NCBI GenBank assembly: GCA_033002965.1
Contig: JAURVB010014884.1
Span: 153,127 to 217,126, forward strand
Reading direction: 5' to 3'
From: Piper betle
Taxonomy: Eukaryota > Streptophyta > Magnoliopsida > Piperales > Piperaceae
Length of the DNA: 64,000 nt
This document shows, piece after piece, positions 24,496 through 38,300 of this stretch; position 1 is the first letter of the stretch; every line of letters starts with the position of its first letter. The notes below the pieces were generated by a model. The model saw only the letters and a program-made list of their open reading frames with translations. It searched no databases and was not told the origin of the DNA. Both the position numbers and the translations under genes were made by a program.

Positions 24496-26415
24496 TCAAT
24501 GCACAATGCATGGTTGGTTTGAGGAAATACTTATTTCTAATATTAATCCCTCAAGATTTGCTATTTCTGTCCTGGTTCCGGGAATCTCAGTTACCATCAT
24601 TCCACGCATGACAGCTTCATTTTTCAGCAATGAATCCATCCTGCAACAACAAACATAAAATTTTACTTTGGCTGATATATTGCTATTAACAACCAATAAC
24701 TACATATAAAATCACTGACATTTTAGAACGAGATACATAGGCTAGCATGAATTTGCATTGTCTTCCTTCAAATGTGAGAAGCTTTTCTACTGTGTCAAAC
24801 AAAGGGCAAATGCTAGATTGTTGAAAGCTTGCAAGTTGTTAAGGAATAAGATTATTGACTGAAATGGTAAGATAAAACAAACACAATCCTATATCAAAAA
24901 ATACAAGTATTTTGGATATAAATGTCAGCTCCAAGAACCAGATCGAAGCCCTCAGGATATGTACGCTTAATATGACCAATGTGCTCTTCATTTCCCCATT
25001 CTAGTTTCTCAGCAAACAATTCTGTACACAAATATAGTGATAGTTATTCATCTTCACAGCATCAAACTTGTAACTGGTACTCAGTGCTTCGTAACATCTT
25101 ATTATCACCATTTGAAGAGAATTTGATATGAACAAGCTTAACAAATAAAAATAATTGGATTATTGAAAATGATAATTTCAACTTTCTCAACCTCAACTTA
25201 CTGGAGCTAGGCAATGACTTGGAAGATGTGTAGAGCTCAATATTTGCTTTTAATAACTGAAATTGGTTGACAATGATTTTGTAATTAATCGTTAAAAAAC
25301 AAAATCTCAGAGAACATGAAAAAGAATGAGAAACAACATTTTATACACATTGACAATATCAGGAGTTAGTCCCAAGTCTGACGTAACTTAATCAAGCCCG
25401 GTTTCATGGAGAATATCAATTTCAACTAGTAAATAAAATGAGTATAAGAAAATCATTGATACTAGCCTTCAAAACTTCATCGTTGTGATCAGTTAGAACA
25501 ACTTCAGAACAGAACTTGCTGCAAAATATGCCAGTGATACCTAAAAGGCCACACAACTTGTAAATTCATTTAAGTACATAGCAGTAAAAGCAGAAAGTTG
25601 GCCTGAAGAGCATTTTAAAGTCAGTTTCATGAAACAATGTAGGGAATCAACAGGGCAATCGTCTTCATCAACCAGTAAATGGCAAGAAAGAAAAGGAGAA
25701 CTAGCAGTAATCATCACATCTTACCAACTCCGGACCCTAATTCGATAATTAAACGTCCTTCAATTAAATGGGAATTTTTGGAAAGGTAGTTGTTCAACAG
25801 CATAGCTCCCGGCCATATCAATTGCCCCGTGAGATCATAATCCGCTGCCACATATATGCCATTGAAACATACACAACATTTGGCGATGAGAAACAACATA
25901 CTTATATCGAGTCAAGCAAACACATACAGTCAGATGAAACTCCATTTGACTGATAGCTTGTTGCAAGAATGTCCTAATCTAGACCTCAGGTATTAACAAT
26001 ATCACGTCCTCCCCACACCAGTTAGCCCAACTTCATAACTTCCCATTATAAACAGAAATATTTACTAAAGCTGCAATTATGAAGTGAATCAACACTCGTA
26101 GAAATTAACAAATTTTGGCATACACCTTCAGACGGCTAACTAGCAAAAATCACTGCTCGATAACTAGTAATGCAGGAAAAAAACAGAAATTAAGAAGCAT
26201 ATAAAAAGCTTTACTTGAAGCAGACTGCAGACAAAGCAGTTGAAGTTCATGGGATCCAAATTTGAAACTTGTCAACTGGTAGCTGCATTTCACAAGCTAT
26301 ACCATGTCATAGATATCAAATTGAACAACAAAGAAAAAAATGTTAGAAAGAGTAAACACTTGTCATCGATGAAGAAAGACTCGTCCAAGCAAACCATGTC
26401 GTCTTCTTCCTCCAT
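24496..26415 (-). CDS. METTL21/23-like protein methyltransferase
   Basis: S-adenosylmethionine-dependent methyltransferase of the plant METTL21/23-like group (methyltransferase_16 fold), probably acting on protein lysine. Eight exons on the minus strand: 26360-26415, 26215-26282, 25725-25844, 25467-25540, 25202-25256, 24920-25021, 24720-24828 and 24496-24640; 729 nt, about 242 residues. Exon 1 starts MEEEDDMVCLDESFFIDD, then YQLTSFKFGSHELQL. The GQLIWPGAMLLNNYL block and SAM motif I (LIIELGSGVGITGIFCSKF, split across exons 3-4) are present. LTDHNDEVL carries the acidic ribose-binding position, and FDLVLGADI the post-I motif. Intron 4 has a GC donor (AAG|GCTAGT). Intron 6 lacks a GT donor and looks U12-type. 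The substrate is not predictable from sequence. Confidence 0.88.
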
Positions 26416-29400
26416 CTCCGACAACCCCAAGCTCCTTCCCAGAAACCCTAATTGGCGGTAAACCTGGGCCGGCGGTTTATTTAATCTATGGCGGGTCGTC
26501 CGAATCCGATAAGCGGTACCGCCAGACCCGACAGCATCGACGCAAGCCAGGCCTTTTATCTATTGGTGATTATTATGAACAACAATAATAAGAACTACAA
26601 ATTATTTGTCTTCCCAAAACAATAAGAAAAGATGATTATGGATGAAAGCTCCGTTGTCTTCTTTTCCAAATTCCTACCCATCTTATAAGCCCCACTGTTT
26701 CTTCTTATTTATAAAATTTCTATGATATAACATACATGTGATAGCTATATTAATTTCCTTCATGATATCATTTGCCATGTACAACCATTTATTTTTTTAT
26801 CTTAAGTTTATATAATCTAATTTGACTTCACCGTAAAGTATTCATGCTTTGCGAAATTAGTCCATTTGTCTGTCATAATTTTAATTGGTTGCTTTTGATC
26901 ATTTCTTTTCAAAGCAAAATGATGGGATATATACGACAAACCCAAGCTTCTTACAAACACAACCATGTCAGTTTGGACCACATTTAAGATGCATAGACAA
27001 AACCCTAATTGCCAGGTTATAAGCTTAAAGTATTACAAACAAGGGAACCACACCATATTAACATGATTCTTTTTATGGAACAAAACTAGAGGATCTATTA
27101 CCTCCAAAAGATAGTTGATATTTGATAAAGATAGTTGATATTTTATTATGGGTGGGCAATATTTGTAGTCATTGCACCAAACACACCTTTCCAAATAATG
27201 CTTGTATATTTTTTGCGTCTGCGCCGTGTTGTGTGCTATGAATACTTGATTTAGTTCACAATTCATGTTAATTTTACTGCATTTCCATGTTGCAATTTTA
27301 TCCTCTGGATTCTTATGAAATGGTGGCTAATTCGTAAGCGTTGTAACTAATCGTTCATTCTTTTCAATGTAGAGCCAATTAGGCAAAACTTATTCAATGT
27401 AGGGCCAATTAGTTTGGAGTAATTAGTTTAAGTTCACAAACCAAAAACATTTAAGGCAAAAAAATACCTGTCAGTACATATGCAAAGCATAGAAGGAAAA
27501 CAAGCATACACACAACCTAAACAAATGAAAAGTTTAAAAAGAAAATATATTTTTAAAGTGAAACAGACAGAATCTCTTTTAAAAGTATAATAGGGGCCAC
27601 CCTGTCAACAATAATCAATATATATTTATAACTCAAAAATACAACCCAAACGCAGCATATTCATCACATTTATAGTTACTCTTACTCTTCTCATCAGATG
27701 AGCCGAGTCTAAACTTCATTGTTCGCCTGTTCATTTTATATTCTATGCTTCATTCACTTACAAAAATATTTATAATAATCTCATAAAATAACATATCAAT
27801 TCCATCTACACATTTCAATACACATCATCATCATTACATACACTTGGTAGGTACATATGTGCGCGATTTCAGTGAGTACCTCCTCGGTTCCGACAATACT
27901 CATTCCTCGCATATCTTACATACATATATAATCATTAGTGGTCCAAAAATAACTAGTAATAAACTGACACATGAAAGCTGACCCTCCTATTAAACAAAAA
28001 CCTCATACTTTTTTTCATAGAACTCTTATAAGGGCAATAACAAGAAGTCGTCTGACCTCGCGTGACAATATCCCCTTTCCATCTTATTTTCTTTCCTTAG
28101 CCACTTTAAATCATCCATTGCAAGGGAAATTTATTCTCTTTCCTCTCATCCATTTACATCCTCCGTATTACTCCTGCCCTTGAGTATAAAGGCAGAGTAT
28201 TCTCAGATATGCGCTTTCAGTGTTTTTAAGTCACAAGTCTAGACATGCGCTGCGTAGTAGTACCCGTAAACCTCCACACTTTTCCGGGTTTGAGGAATTC
28301 AAAGGTGATCCTTTAAAAATGGAATGGATAGTCACTAATTCCAGAACCTACTTTGACAAATACACGCCCGTCGTCTCTACAGGGATGACAAGGTCGGATG
28401 CGGCAGCAGCTTGTTGAAAAATAGCAAAAATCGTGGCAACCGGTAGTGGGGTGTGGAGATTCGGCCGATATGGACCGCTCTCGTTGGGAAAGGTCGTTGG
28501 AGGGCCGGTGACGTCGAGGAGGCGACTGGATGGCGGTAGTTACAGTCGTCGGAGGCAGGATACAGTGACTAGAGTGTGACGCTAGGGCACACCGATTCGG
28601 CGTTGTGGAGGCCTGGCAACGGCTGGGGATGCTTCAGGGTGGCACGATGATGACACGACAGGTCCCGGTGGTGTCGATCAACAGTGTCAGGGACATCCAT
28701 AGGGGGTGGCGTTGGGGTTTAGGGGAAGAAAAATCGGGGAGAAGGTTGGTGGCAATATCGTAAATAAAAGTTGAAACGACTCTACTCGAGTCAAAAATAA
28801 TAGCTAACTCATAATAAATCCTAAAACAATCCAAAAAATAAAAAAACATCTCATAAAATATAATACACACTATTAAATCACAATGACATGCTTTATAACT
28901 AATAATCCACTAAAATTGCCCTATAATGCATTCGTATCTTAATGCTTTATTTGCCCTAAAAATAATTCTATGAACAAATATATAAAAAAAATATTTCATA
29001 CTTTCATATACTCTGATAACTCATTTCTCATTATCTTTTTGATGTTATCAAAATATATTCAGGTACACTTGACCCTTGTCGCTCATAATTCACGTCTGGT
29101 CTCAGTTCAGTATGCGGTACATTAAACTGATTCGACTCAAACTAAAGATTGAATCGACTAGTTTGCTAATGTAAAATTTTAACTCAAGTCATGAATTTTA
29201 CATCAAGTTGTTATAGATGGGTGTAAACCTTTCTTATGTGTGAACTCAAGATGGGTGTAAACCCTTCTTATATGTAAACCTATATTATAAACGTTAATTT
29301 TTTATCTAATAATATAATATTAATTAAGAAGTTATGAGTGGTAGTTATGAATAGTTTCATCAATAACTATTTAATGTGAGCCGTAAGATGAAAAATTGAC

Positions 29401-30097
29401 AATTATCATTGAAGCATACTATGTTTACAAATAAAATAGAATTCACACCCTATCATTTTCGTGTTTATATATATTCGTGTGAAGTTGTTTTCGATATAAA
29501 AGAAAGTATGATGTTTGCACTAGCCAATTTTGAGTTGAGTGTTATCCAATGCATAAGTTTGGAAAATACCAAAAAAAAGAAAGAGACGAAGAAGAAGAAT
29601 AGGAAGAGTGAATCGAATCATCCACTCAAACATATGGCTACAAAATTACATTCACGGCTCAGCCGTTTTTATAAGTTGAGAACTGGCAATAGCTTGAGCC
29701 CCTAAAAACAACACTAGCTTGAAGCCTTGAACTCATGCTGACATAACTATAATAGATGCCATCGAAAAATGACGCCGCCGTGGAGAGCCCATTACTATTT
29801 AGTGAGCGTAAATGGGCTTTTTTGTAGGAGTCGACGTCTAAGCCCAAGCCCAACTCCACTCTATTTCTTTTGCAAACGGTCCGTCTTCCCCTATCCCTGC
29901 CCCCTCCCTTGCCCTCGCCCGCCGCCGCCGCCGCCGCCGCCGCCCGTAAATCTCCGGCCCTCTTCTCTTTTCTTTTGCGTTTCATGGGCAAAAATTTCTA
30001 TCTTTATTCATAATTAGACGAGATCGTAATGGTGCTGTGAATGAGTGCTTGATGCTGATGACAGGGAGAGAAGGGAGCTGTAGGTGAATTGGGGGCG
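26416..30097. other. Intergenic DNA between methyltransferase and RPB5
   Basis: Mostly AT-rich. A 65-codon frame at 28220-28417 (+) contains HFSGFEEFKGDPLKMEW, loosely resembling the start of a retrotransposon gag core, and is followed by an anomalously GC-rich patch (about 28440-28740). I cannot name either. The frames at 29659-30017 are low-complexity shadows of the GC-rich RPB5 leader. Confidence 0.4.
29921..29944. repeat. (GCC)8 trinucleotide repeat in RPB5 leader region
   Basis: Eight tandem GCC units about 150 bp upstream of the RPB5 start codon, in the GC-rich promoter or 5' UTR. Confidence 0.95.
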
Positions 30098-31655
30098 ATG
30101 GACGAGGAGGCGAACCGGCTGTACAGGATCCGTCGGACGGTGATGCAGATGCTGAGAGATAGGGGCTACTTGGTTGGTGATTTCGAGATTAACATGACCA
30201 AGGCCCAGTTCGTTGACAAGTTCGGCGAGAGCGTCAAGCGGGACAGCCTCGTTATCAATAAAGCCAAGCGTAACGAAAGTTCTGACCAGGTTCTTCACCA
30301 ATTTCCCCGCAACTTTTTTCGTATGTTGATTCAGTCACACTCGTAGAAGTAGTCCACCAATTAAAGAGTTGTTTAGATGGCATTACTATAATGGTCATAT
30401 CGTTCATTTGTTAATGCTTTTTTTTTCATAAGTTTTGATTTCACTTGTTTATCTTTAGTTGGCCTTTTTTTATTTGCAAGCTCGTTGTCAGTGCTCCCAA
30501 TGCATCTTCTTTTACTCTAGTGTGGGGTTAGTTCAGAGCTTTTATTTGTGTATGTATAGCTTACATGAGGAGATGATGATAATGATAATGGCATTGAGAG
30601 AAAATGCAATCATACTAGTGCTGAAGATGAGTTCGAGTAGTTTTACTCGAACAGTTAGTTAATTGGTTCCTCTAGCCAAACAGTTACAAGCTGGGTAATT
30701 TCCATTTGTTTACATCGTTTGTCAAAGCAACTTCTACATCAATTGGCTGCAATTTTGGTGTCAAAATAATTTGGATTGTTTATCTGTATTTGTAAAACAT
30801 TTCATTAGGACTGTCTCTTTCACTTGACGGGACTTTGTTGCTTATTGTGATTTTGTATTATTTTTCAGATATATGTATTTTTCCCGGAGGAAGAGAAAGT
30901 GGGTGTGAAGACCATGAAAACTTACATCAATAACATGAAAAACGAGAATGTATCTAGAGCAATACTTGTTGTTCAACAGAATCTGACACCATTTGCTAAG
31001 ACATGCATTCAAGAGTTCTCGCAGAAGTTTCATCTGGAAGTGTTCCAGGCAAGCCTTCAACCTGCTCTTATCTTTCTCTTCCAAACTCGTAACGTTGGCA
31101 TCTTTATTGGATTACTGTTTGGTAACTTTGTCGTGTACAATTTTACTCGATCAGGAGGCAGAGCTACTCGTGAATATTAAGGAGCATGTTTTGGTTCCAG
31201 AACACCAGGTGCTGACACCTGAAGAAAAAAAGACTTTGTTAGAAAGATATACATTGAAAGAAACTCAGGTCTATTCTTGGCAATCTTCTTATCCTTTGCC
31301 CTAATTTTATTTGTATGGAGTGTGGACTCACCTTGTTGGCTTTTTCTTCTCATAGGACTTCTATGTATAGTTCTAAATCTTCCATCTTATTTGTGATTTT
31401 GCTGAGTTTTGCAAGCCATCTTTGACACTCTTGGGATGAGATTCCTTTTTTTGATAAAAAAATTATTAAGTAGAATAACTATTTGGTTCAACTCTAATTT
31501 GACTGCCGCTATTTGTTGATGCACTTCAGCTTCCTCGTATCCAAATTACGGATCCTGTAGCGAGATATTATGGTCTGAAGAGAGGACAGGTTGTGAAGAT
31601 TATTCGACCAAGTGAGACGGCTGGCAGATATGTGACCTACCGTTACTGTGTCTGA
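30098..31655 (+). CDS. NRPB5: RNA polymerase subunit RPB5 (RPABC1)
   Basis: Shared subunit of nuclear RNA polymerases I, II and III; it forms part of the jaw that contacts downstream DNA. Four exons: 30098-30289, 30869-31048, 31155-31268 and 31530-31655. They sum to 612 nt and 203 residues, the usual plant length. The N-terminal jaw domain begins [20 protein letters not shown]. The assembly domain includes [38 protein letters not shown] and [17 protein letters not shown], the near-invariant RPB5 C-terminus. ATG 30098 is chosen because it directly precedes the family start and is the first ATG of that frame. Intron 2 has a GC donor (CAG|GCAAGC), required to join VFQ to EAELLV. A GC-rich leader with GCC repeats lies upstream. 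Confidence 0.97.
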
Positions 31656-32077
31656 ATGATAAGTAATATGTCAGTTTTAATGGTTGGCTGAGTTAGTTTT
31701 TAAAACGATATTTATTGTTGATCATGTTTGTTATGTATGAACTGAAATGGCCGACTATAGATTATACTTGGGTTGTTTATTTATAGTACAAAATTGAGAA
31801 ATAGCTTGTTGTATATGAGCATTCCTAAAACTGTCTTTCTTTTACCTGATATACCCAAAAGGTGTCTCACTGTCGGGAACATGATTCCTAAGTTGGGTCC
31901 ATGAATCATGCAGGTTCATGGACTTATTTATTGTAAGGGGTTCGGAGCCAATTTGTGTCTCACAGAAAAAAAATGCAAATCTTCTACTTAGTTTGCAATT
32001 TGCATCTGCTGTTTAATGTTTCTTGACAAATAGAAGGCTTTATGATCACAACGTAATGAACTTTTTTCCCGGGCAAA

Positions 32078-32258
32078 AGATTTAGGCGTCAGGGGTTGGA
32101 GTGAGTTCCTTTCAAATTTCTTCTGGCTTTACTCGCATGTTATTTAATTACATATAGGCTATGAATAACTGGTGCAATTTTGTGTTCTTCCCGTGAGCTG
32201 TCTGAATCCATTTTCCTCGCGCAAGCGTTGTAAGTTTGCAGACATTGCTGTCATTTTT
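32078..32258 (+). repeat. Diverged direct repeat, copy 1
   Basis: Shares ordered blocks with 33127-33300: gcaaaagat, tttcttctgg, ttttgtgtt, cccgtg..ctgtctga and gcagacattg.tgtcatttt. About 1.05 kb separates the copies. Identity of the unit is unknown. Confidence 0.6.
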
Positions 32259-33126
32259 GCAATCAAGTGGAAGATAGTGAAGCCATATGACATATTTTTA
32301 CTAACAACGAAAGAAAGTGTTACCATTCGGTGTAATTTGTATTGATGTATTTAACATGTATTCTCAGCCCACGATTCATTAGTCATTGCCAATTTCTGAA
32401 GTAACATACGCCACCCTCAGGTCTCAAGTGCACCTGCTTGAAGGAGATGCCATTGGTGCAGAAATTCTAGCTCTTCATTATGTTGTTTCTTGCTCTGATT
32501 GCAAACTCTAGTTAGCTATCTCCGGGGCAATAACGATGTAGATTGCTCTTGGTTAAATATGTGCTTTTTGGATTTACAAATCAGCAAATTATATGACGTT
32601 AAACCCACATTCTCTGGGTACTCTTTAAAACTGATGCCCATTTGCTTGCAAATTGGGCCTTGAGCCAGATCGATTTGTATAGTATTTTTTACTCTGTTTT
32701 TTGTTTTTTTGGTTGTAAATAAAAGTATTTAACAAACATCTGTTCCAAAAAATTCACCCCCATGCGGCGTTCAAATATCGTTTAGATTATACAGATGGAT
32801 ACAATTGAGTTGGATAAATTTGATAAGGATAGTAAACCATTGAGTTGTTCCTTATATACTAGCAAGTAGCAAGAAAATTTTTCAGGCCAGGAGAAGGGAG
32901 GATTTGGCATTCCGCATGAAGCGCAGTTTCATTACGAAGACGTTGATGAACCCAGCATTTGACTTTGGACATGTATACATTGAAAGGAAAGGAGGGACTA
33001 TTTGATTTTGACCATTCATTGTACTGACCAGTCTGGAAACGCTTCCTTTAAGTGCCCACAACTGAAAACCATTATATTATCAACCAAAAAAGAAATATTG
33101 ATCCAACTGAAAATTTTGCAGGGAGA

Positions 33127-33300
33127 GCAAAAGATAAGGGGTGAGAGAAATTGTTCGCAAGTTTCTTCTGGTCTCACTCGTATGTTTATTAATTATCTGT
33201 TAACAACTACCGCTATTTTGTGTTTTACCCGTGGACTGTCTGATTTCGTTTTCCATTTACTCAAAAGTTAATAAGCTTGCAGACATTGTTGTCATTTTAT
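33127..33300 (+). repeat. Diverged direct repeat, copy 2
   Basis: Partner of 32078-32258, with the same order of conserved blocks and several small indels. Confidence 0.6.
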
Positions 33301-33946
33301 TAAGCTGCAATTTTATGTCGGCCTATATCAACCACAAAGAAAAATATTAAATATGAATAGATAAAGAATAAAATAGCAATATCCACATATATCTTATTTT
33401 CTTGTGCACATGATCAGATACAAAGCAAAGCCTCATCAGGTTTATGCTAAAACTTAGGAAAGGGATAGTAATTAGTCCTACTCAAAAACTAGCTAGAACG
33501 AGTATAAAAATACTACAAACAACAAATTAACAAAATTCAAATAGTTTATAGCCAACACCACATCATATGTTGCTTCATAAAACCATCATGATGCACATTA
33601 TTTATCGTCAGGTGGTAAATGAGAAGTTAAGTAACAGATGTACCAATAAAATAACGCTCAGTAACTTATAAGGGTGAAATAATTAAATCATGATACTTTA
33701 TTGTGTAATAACAATCAAGATTAATAATATAAGTTTTGGTTCGGTGTTATTTTAATTTTATTTTATTTTTTATAATTTAATTTAGTTATTAGGTATGTAA
33801 ATAGAGTGGATGACATCCCGGTTGAGACACGCGGATTGGGTAAGATTGGTTAATTTTGGAGCTAAGATACCTAAAACACCCTCGCGTTTGGGTTAACTAA
33901 CAACCACACCAATTGGTCGCTTTACCCGGCTACCAATTTCCACGCC

Positions 33947-35283
33947 ATGGCCGGCAACCGCCGCCGCCACCTCCTCCTCCTCCTCCTCCTCGTCTCCGCC
34001 GCCGCCATTTCTTATACATCCCCCTTCGCCTCGGCCGCCGCCGGTGAATTTCTTCAGTCCTACATAGCTTGTTTTTGTTGTTGTTGTTGTTGCTGTTGTT
34101 GTTGTTGTTGCCGATTCACTGATTCCTGGATTAGAATTAGTATGCGTGCGGCTATAAACATTTTTTTGTGAATATCAATACATTCGACAGTATCATGCTA
34201 TCATATTTGGCTAGTGTGAATGATGGTTTGCAGAAACATGTAAGGAGGGAAACAGTGTCATGCTATCATATTAGGCCTTTTTTTAATTTCTGTTTACCAG
34301 GGAAAATAGCTGATTATTTGATCTATTTAGCTATACTTGTTAACACCATGTCTTCGTTCTAAGCTCGTTTGTCTGTCTGTCTATCCAGAAGCCGTGGATA
34401 CCTTTGAATCAGTCCCAGATTTGAAGAGGGCTATGTACAGGAATGTTGATGGATACCCCTGTGTCAGACTTTTGAATCTTACGGGTGAAATTGGTTGCTC
34501 TAGTAAGTCAAGATTTCTGGCATTAGTTAAACTGCTTTTTTAGTTTGGAATGAAGTATTGTTGCTTTATATGCCTGACATTCCGGGGTGGTTCCGTGAAA
34601 TGTGTTTAAAATTTTGTTGGGCGATATTCACTGTAACATATTAATAAATACATATAATAATATCATATAGAAGCCATAGAAAATGTAGAGTATTATTGCG
34701 GACTCATTCTTTTGGTAAAATATGTTTTCAGATCCAGGGCGAGGAAAGGTCATCTCACCTATTGTAAAGCTCAAAAGTCTCAACAGTAGTCTAGATCGAC
34801 CATCTGCAGTTCTGATTGAACTAGGCCAAATGGAAGATTTTTTTGTAAGCCAAAAGGAGCATTGTCATGTCTTCTCTACTTGGTCTTTTTTTTAAAAAAA
34901 GAAAAGAAAAAAATCTGCTATTAGCTCCATGTTGGACAATATAAAAGCTTTTCAACCTGATTTAATAAATGCAAATAAGTTAAACTGTATAGGAGAGTGA
35001 AATTTCTGATACTGGTCTCTCTAAGAAACCAAATTCTCCATGAAATTTTTTTGGTGTCTGTGGCTATTAGGGTTGCTAATTGAGCGAGCCAACTCATGAG
35101 CATTTAGCATTTGGCTTGGCTTGACTCGACTCGAAACTCGATATTTAAATGTTCGAGCTCGAACTCGAGCTCGAACTCAAACCTTACGAGCCAAGCTTGA
35201 GCAAGGTCGTATTCGACTCGACTCGACTCGGTTATAGCTTGAACTCGACTCGATAAAATAATATAATAATATAGTTTTTATAT

Positions 35284-35314
<31 letters not shown>

Positions 35315-38300
35315 CAATATAATAACAAAGAAGTGAGATAGTTGAGATGGTAAGTATTCAAGTTGATGACATCAATTGAGCTCGGTTCGCTCGCTCAATT
35401 AGCACCCCTAGTGGCTATGATGAACTTAAAAGGCAACAATTGTTGTAAAAAGAAAAAAAGAAAAAACATGGTCAAAATATTGCCCCCAGAGGTGACCAAT
35501 CCATAAGGATGCAGGAGCATCTTCATATATTAGGAAATATGCAATTTTTAGATTTCCTCTTTTCCTAGGCATAATTCCTTTTTAGGATTTCTTTTGTATC
35601 AAGTCTTTGCCTACTTTAGGATTTTTTTCTATGAAGTATTTGCTTTATAGCCTCTTAGTGACTCGATAAATATGTGAGGCCTTGATCAATGTAATTCATG
35701 TTATGGTGAATAGAAAAGTTCTTCTACTTTGGTTCTCCAGTCTTGAATTGGTTGACTTTTGTTCTCCCCTTTCGTCTATAATAATTCATTCTAGTTATCC
35801 CACATTGGTAAGTCTTTTAGATACTAGTAAATTAACATTTGATGAGACATTCAGGTATTCTGGCCTCTTATAACTGCATTTAGCAATGTTAGTCTTTGCA
35901 GCTCATTGGCTGTCACATTCACGTGTTGTAGTTGCCTGATGGTTTGGGATAATCAACACTATAAGGGTTTGTTTGGTTGTCCTAATATTGCATGAAAGAA
36001 ATGTAAAATTTGGAGGTCAAATATTTTTTTTGTGTTTGGATGTCTTGAAATTTAGTCAAATTTTTTTATCAATTTCAGTCAAAGAAAATCTATATAAAAA
36101 TTTTACAAAATAACATTTTCTTATGAAAAACAAAAAAAATTAGGGGAAATTTTGGGAGGCACGTGCACATAGAAAGGAATATTTTATTTTCATCTTATTT
36201 TCCCACTATCTAAGCATTAAGGGAAATTTTTAAAATTTTCAAGTCATCTTATTTCATTGCATTTTCATTTCCTATAATTTTTTTATCATTTACTCTATTT
36301 TCATACCAACCAAACAGACCCTAAATTGAAACTTGGCCATTATTCTCTAATATGATGGAGAATCCTGAATATGCTATGCTTATTGTTTTCAGGCTGACAT
36401 GTTTGTAAGTATTTGATTAGATTCATAATTGCATTGTGTTAGTTCAGGGTATCAAGTGATCCCAGTTATGCTAAAAAAGTGGCTGGTGTTTTAGTTGAAT
36501 GGGCTGAAACTCGAAATGATTTAACAGGTCAGCTTATTGAACAAGAGTATGTCGTACTGTGTGTTACATTGTGGAATTAGCCTTTTTTCTTTCATTATTG
36601 AAGTTTCCTGATGGTCGACCAACTGCAATCTATGTAGTACATCACGTTTTTATATGAGAAATTTGATGATCTTTGATGCGATATGTTAGGCAATGTCATT
36701 GTTTGCCATGAAACATAAATTTGGATTTCTGTTGCTATAGGATTTTCACCGGATCATAAATCTCCGCAAGCAGAATTTGCACCATACAAGAATGCTAATT
36801 ATCCTTGGAACCCTATTGTAAGTTTCTATCTATTATCAAGTAGGGTTTTAATGTTTTTTTATAGTTTTTGTTGTCAAATTTTGTCCTCTGTAAAGCTGTA
36901 GACATGCTACTAATATTTTCAGGGATCTGGTATTATGTGGAACAGCTACAACTTTCCAGTATTTTTATTAACAGAAAATAGTACAAAATTCATTCAAGAG
37001 GTAGTTTGCTTGTCATTGTTGGGATTCTGTTCAATATTCTTCATTAATTTAGTTTAGTTGTTCCAGGCTTTCAAATTCAGTCACATGGCACCATGTATGT
37101 GACATATTTTTTTATAATCAGTGGCAATTCTTAATGTAGATAGCCAACAGCAATACTAAAGGCGCTGATGAGTATCCTGTAGAAGTTGCTGAGTTTGATC
37201 TTGTCATGAAGGTGAAGGATGCTACCTACCATTCCTCTTGTTGTTTCCGACTTACAAAATATTTTATGTATTTAGATTTCTTGCATCTTATTATGCTCAA
37301 TGAAAAAGTTCTTAGATAAGGGATATAACAATCATTCATGAATTATACTCATTCCTGCTGAAATAATTTATGGTGAACAAGTTCTTTATGGTATGGCAAT
37401 GGTGTTAGTATAGTCCTACATCTCTATATGAGATGGGTGGTGTCTTGTATAAATGTGGGTCCGTACGCCTTCTAAAGTGGCTAGTCATTTTGGATAGAAA
37501 CCCATGGACTCACTTTGACAAGTGGCATAGTTGTGTCATAGGAAAGAAATAAAATTGGCTTGATTTTTTGACAGGTAATGACGGCTGAAACTCATGATTC
37601 AGAATCTTGTCTAAAGCAGCAGACTTGTCTGCCTTTGGGTGGTTACAGGTGAGAATTACAACTTAATATTACACCACTCTGATCAATTTTTTGAAGCATC
37701 TCTTTGCTTTATGCATGGCTTTTGGGTGACCATTTTCAATGTTTATTAAATCATTGTTTTTCATGGGTTAATTGTCTGTGTTGGATATAACAGATTATCT
37801 TAGTTTACCTGGTTTTATATAGTTCAACCATTGCCCTCCTAATCGCAAGTGGCTGAGGTCAGGGAAACAGATCGTCAGTTGTTGATACTGCTATAATTGC
37901 TTACCTTCATGTTCCATCTGTTCTCTGATTCAATTTTTATCAACTGATTTAATTGGAAGGTTTCTTCTACTTAAATTTCAATATATCTCCTACTGCATAC
38001 ATTTAAATTTTTAAGATTGCCTCAAAATTTAGGCTTCTTGGAAGCCACCTTGCTCTATTCTAATTTCCAGGGCGATCCTGTTTTTTGCCTTACATGGACA
38101 GTGCACATCATAATAGTTTAATAGCTCAAAAGCTTTTGTATACCCTTTGATGAGATTTTGGAGTCTTTTCTTTTTATTGCTTTCTCTGTTGATGAGATTT
38201 TGGAGTCTTTTCTTTTTATTGCTTTCTCTGTTGATGAGATTTTGGAGTCTTTTCTTTTTATTGCTTTCTCTGTTGATGAGATTTTGGAGTCTTTTCTTTT

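Larger units (their letters stand above)
31656..33946. other. RPB5 3' region and intergenic DNA
   Basis: 3' UTR then intergenic DNA. It contains a diverged direct repeat (32078-32258 and 33127-33300). A short open segment at about 32885-33004 (+) reads LAFRMKRSFITKTLMNPAF and ends in TGA; I do not recognise it. Confidence 0.4.

Noticed and set aside
29659..30017. Alanine/proline-rich ORFs upstream of RPB5
   Set aside because: They arise from the (GCC)n repeat and GC-rich leader; antisense or untranslated.
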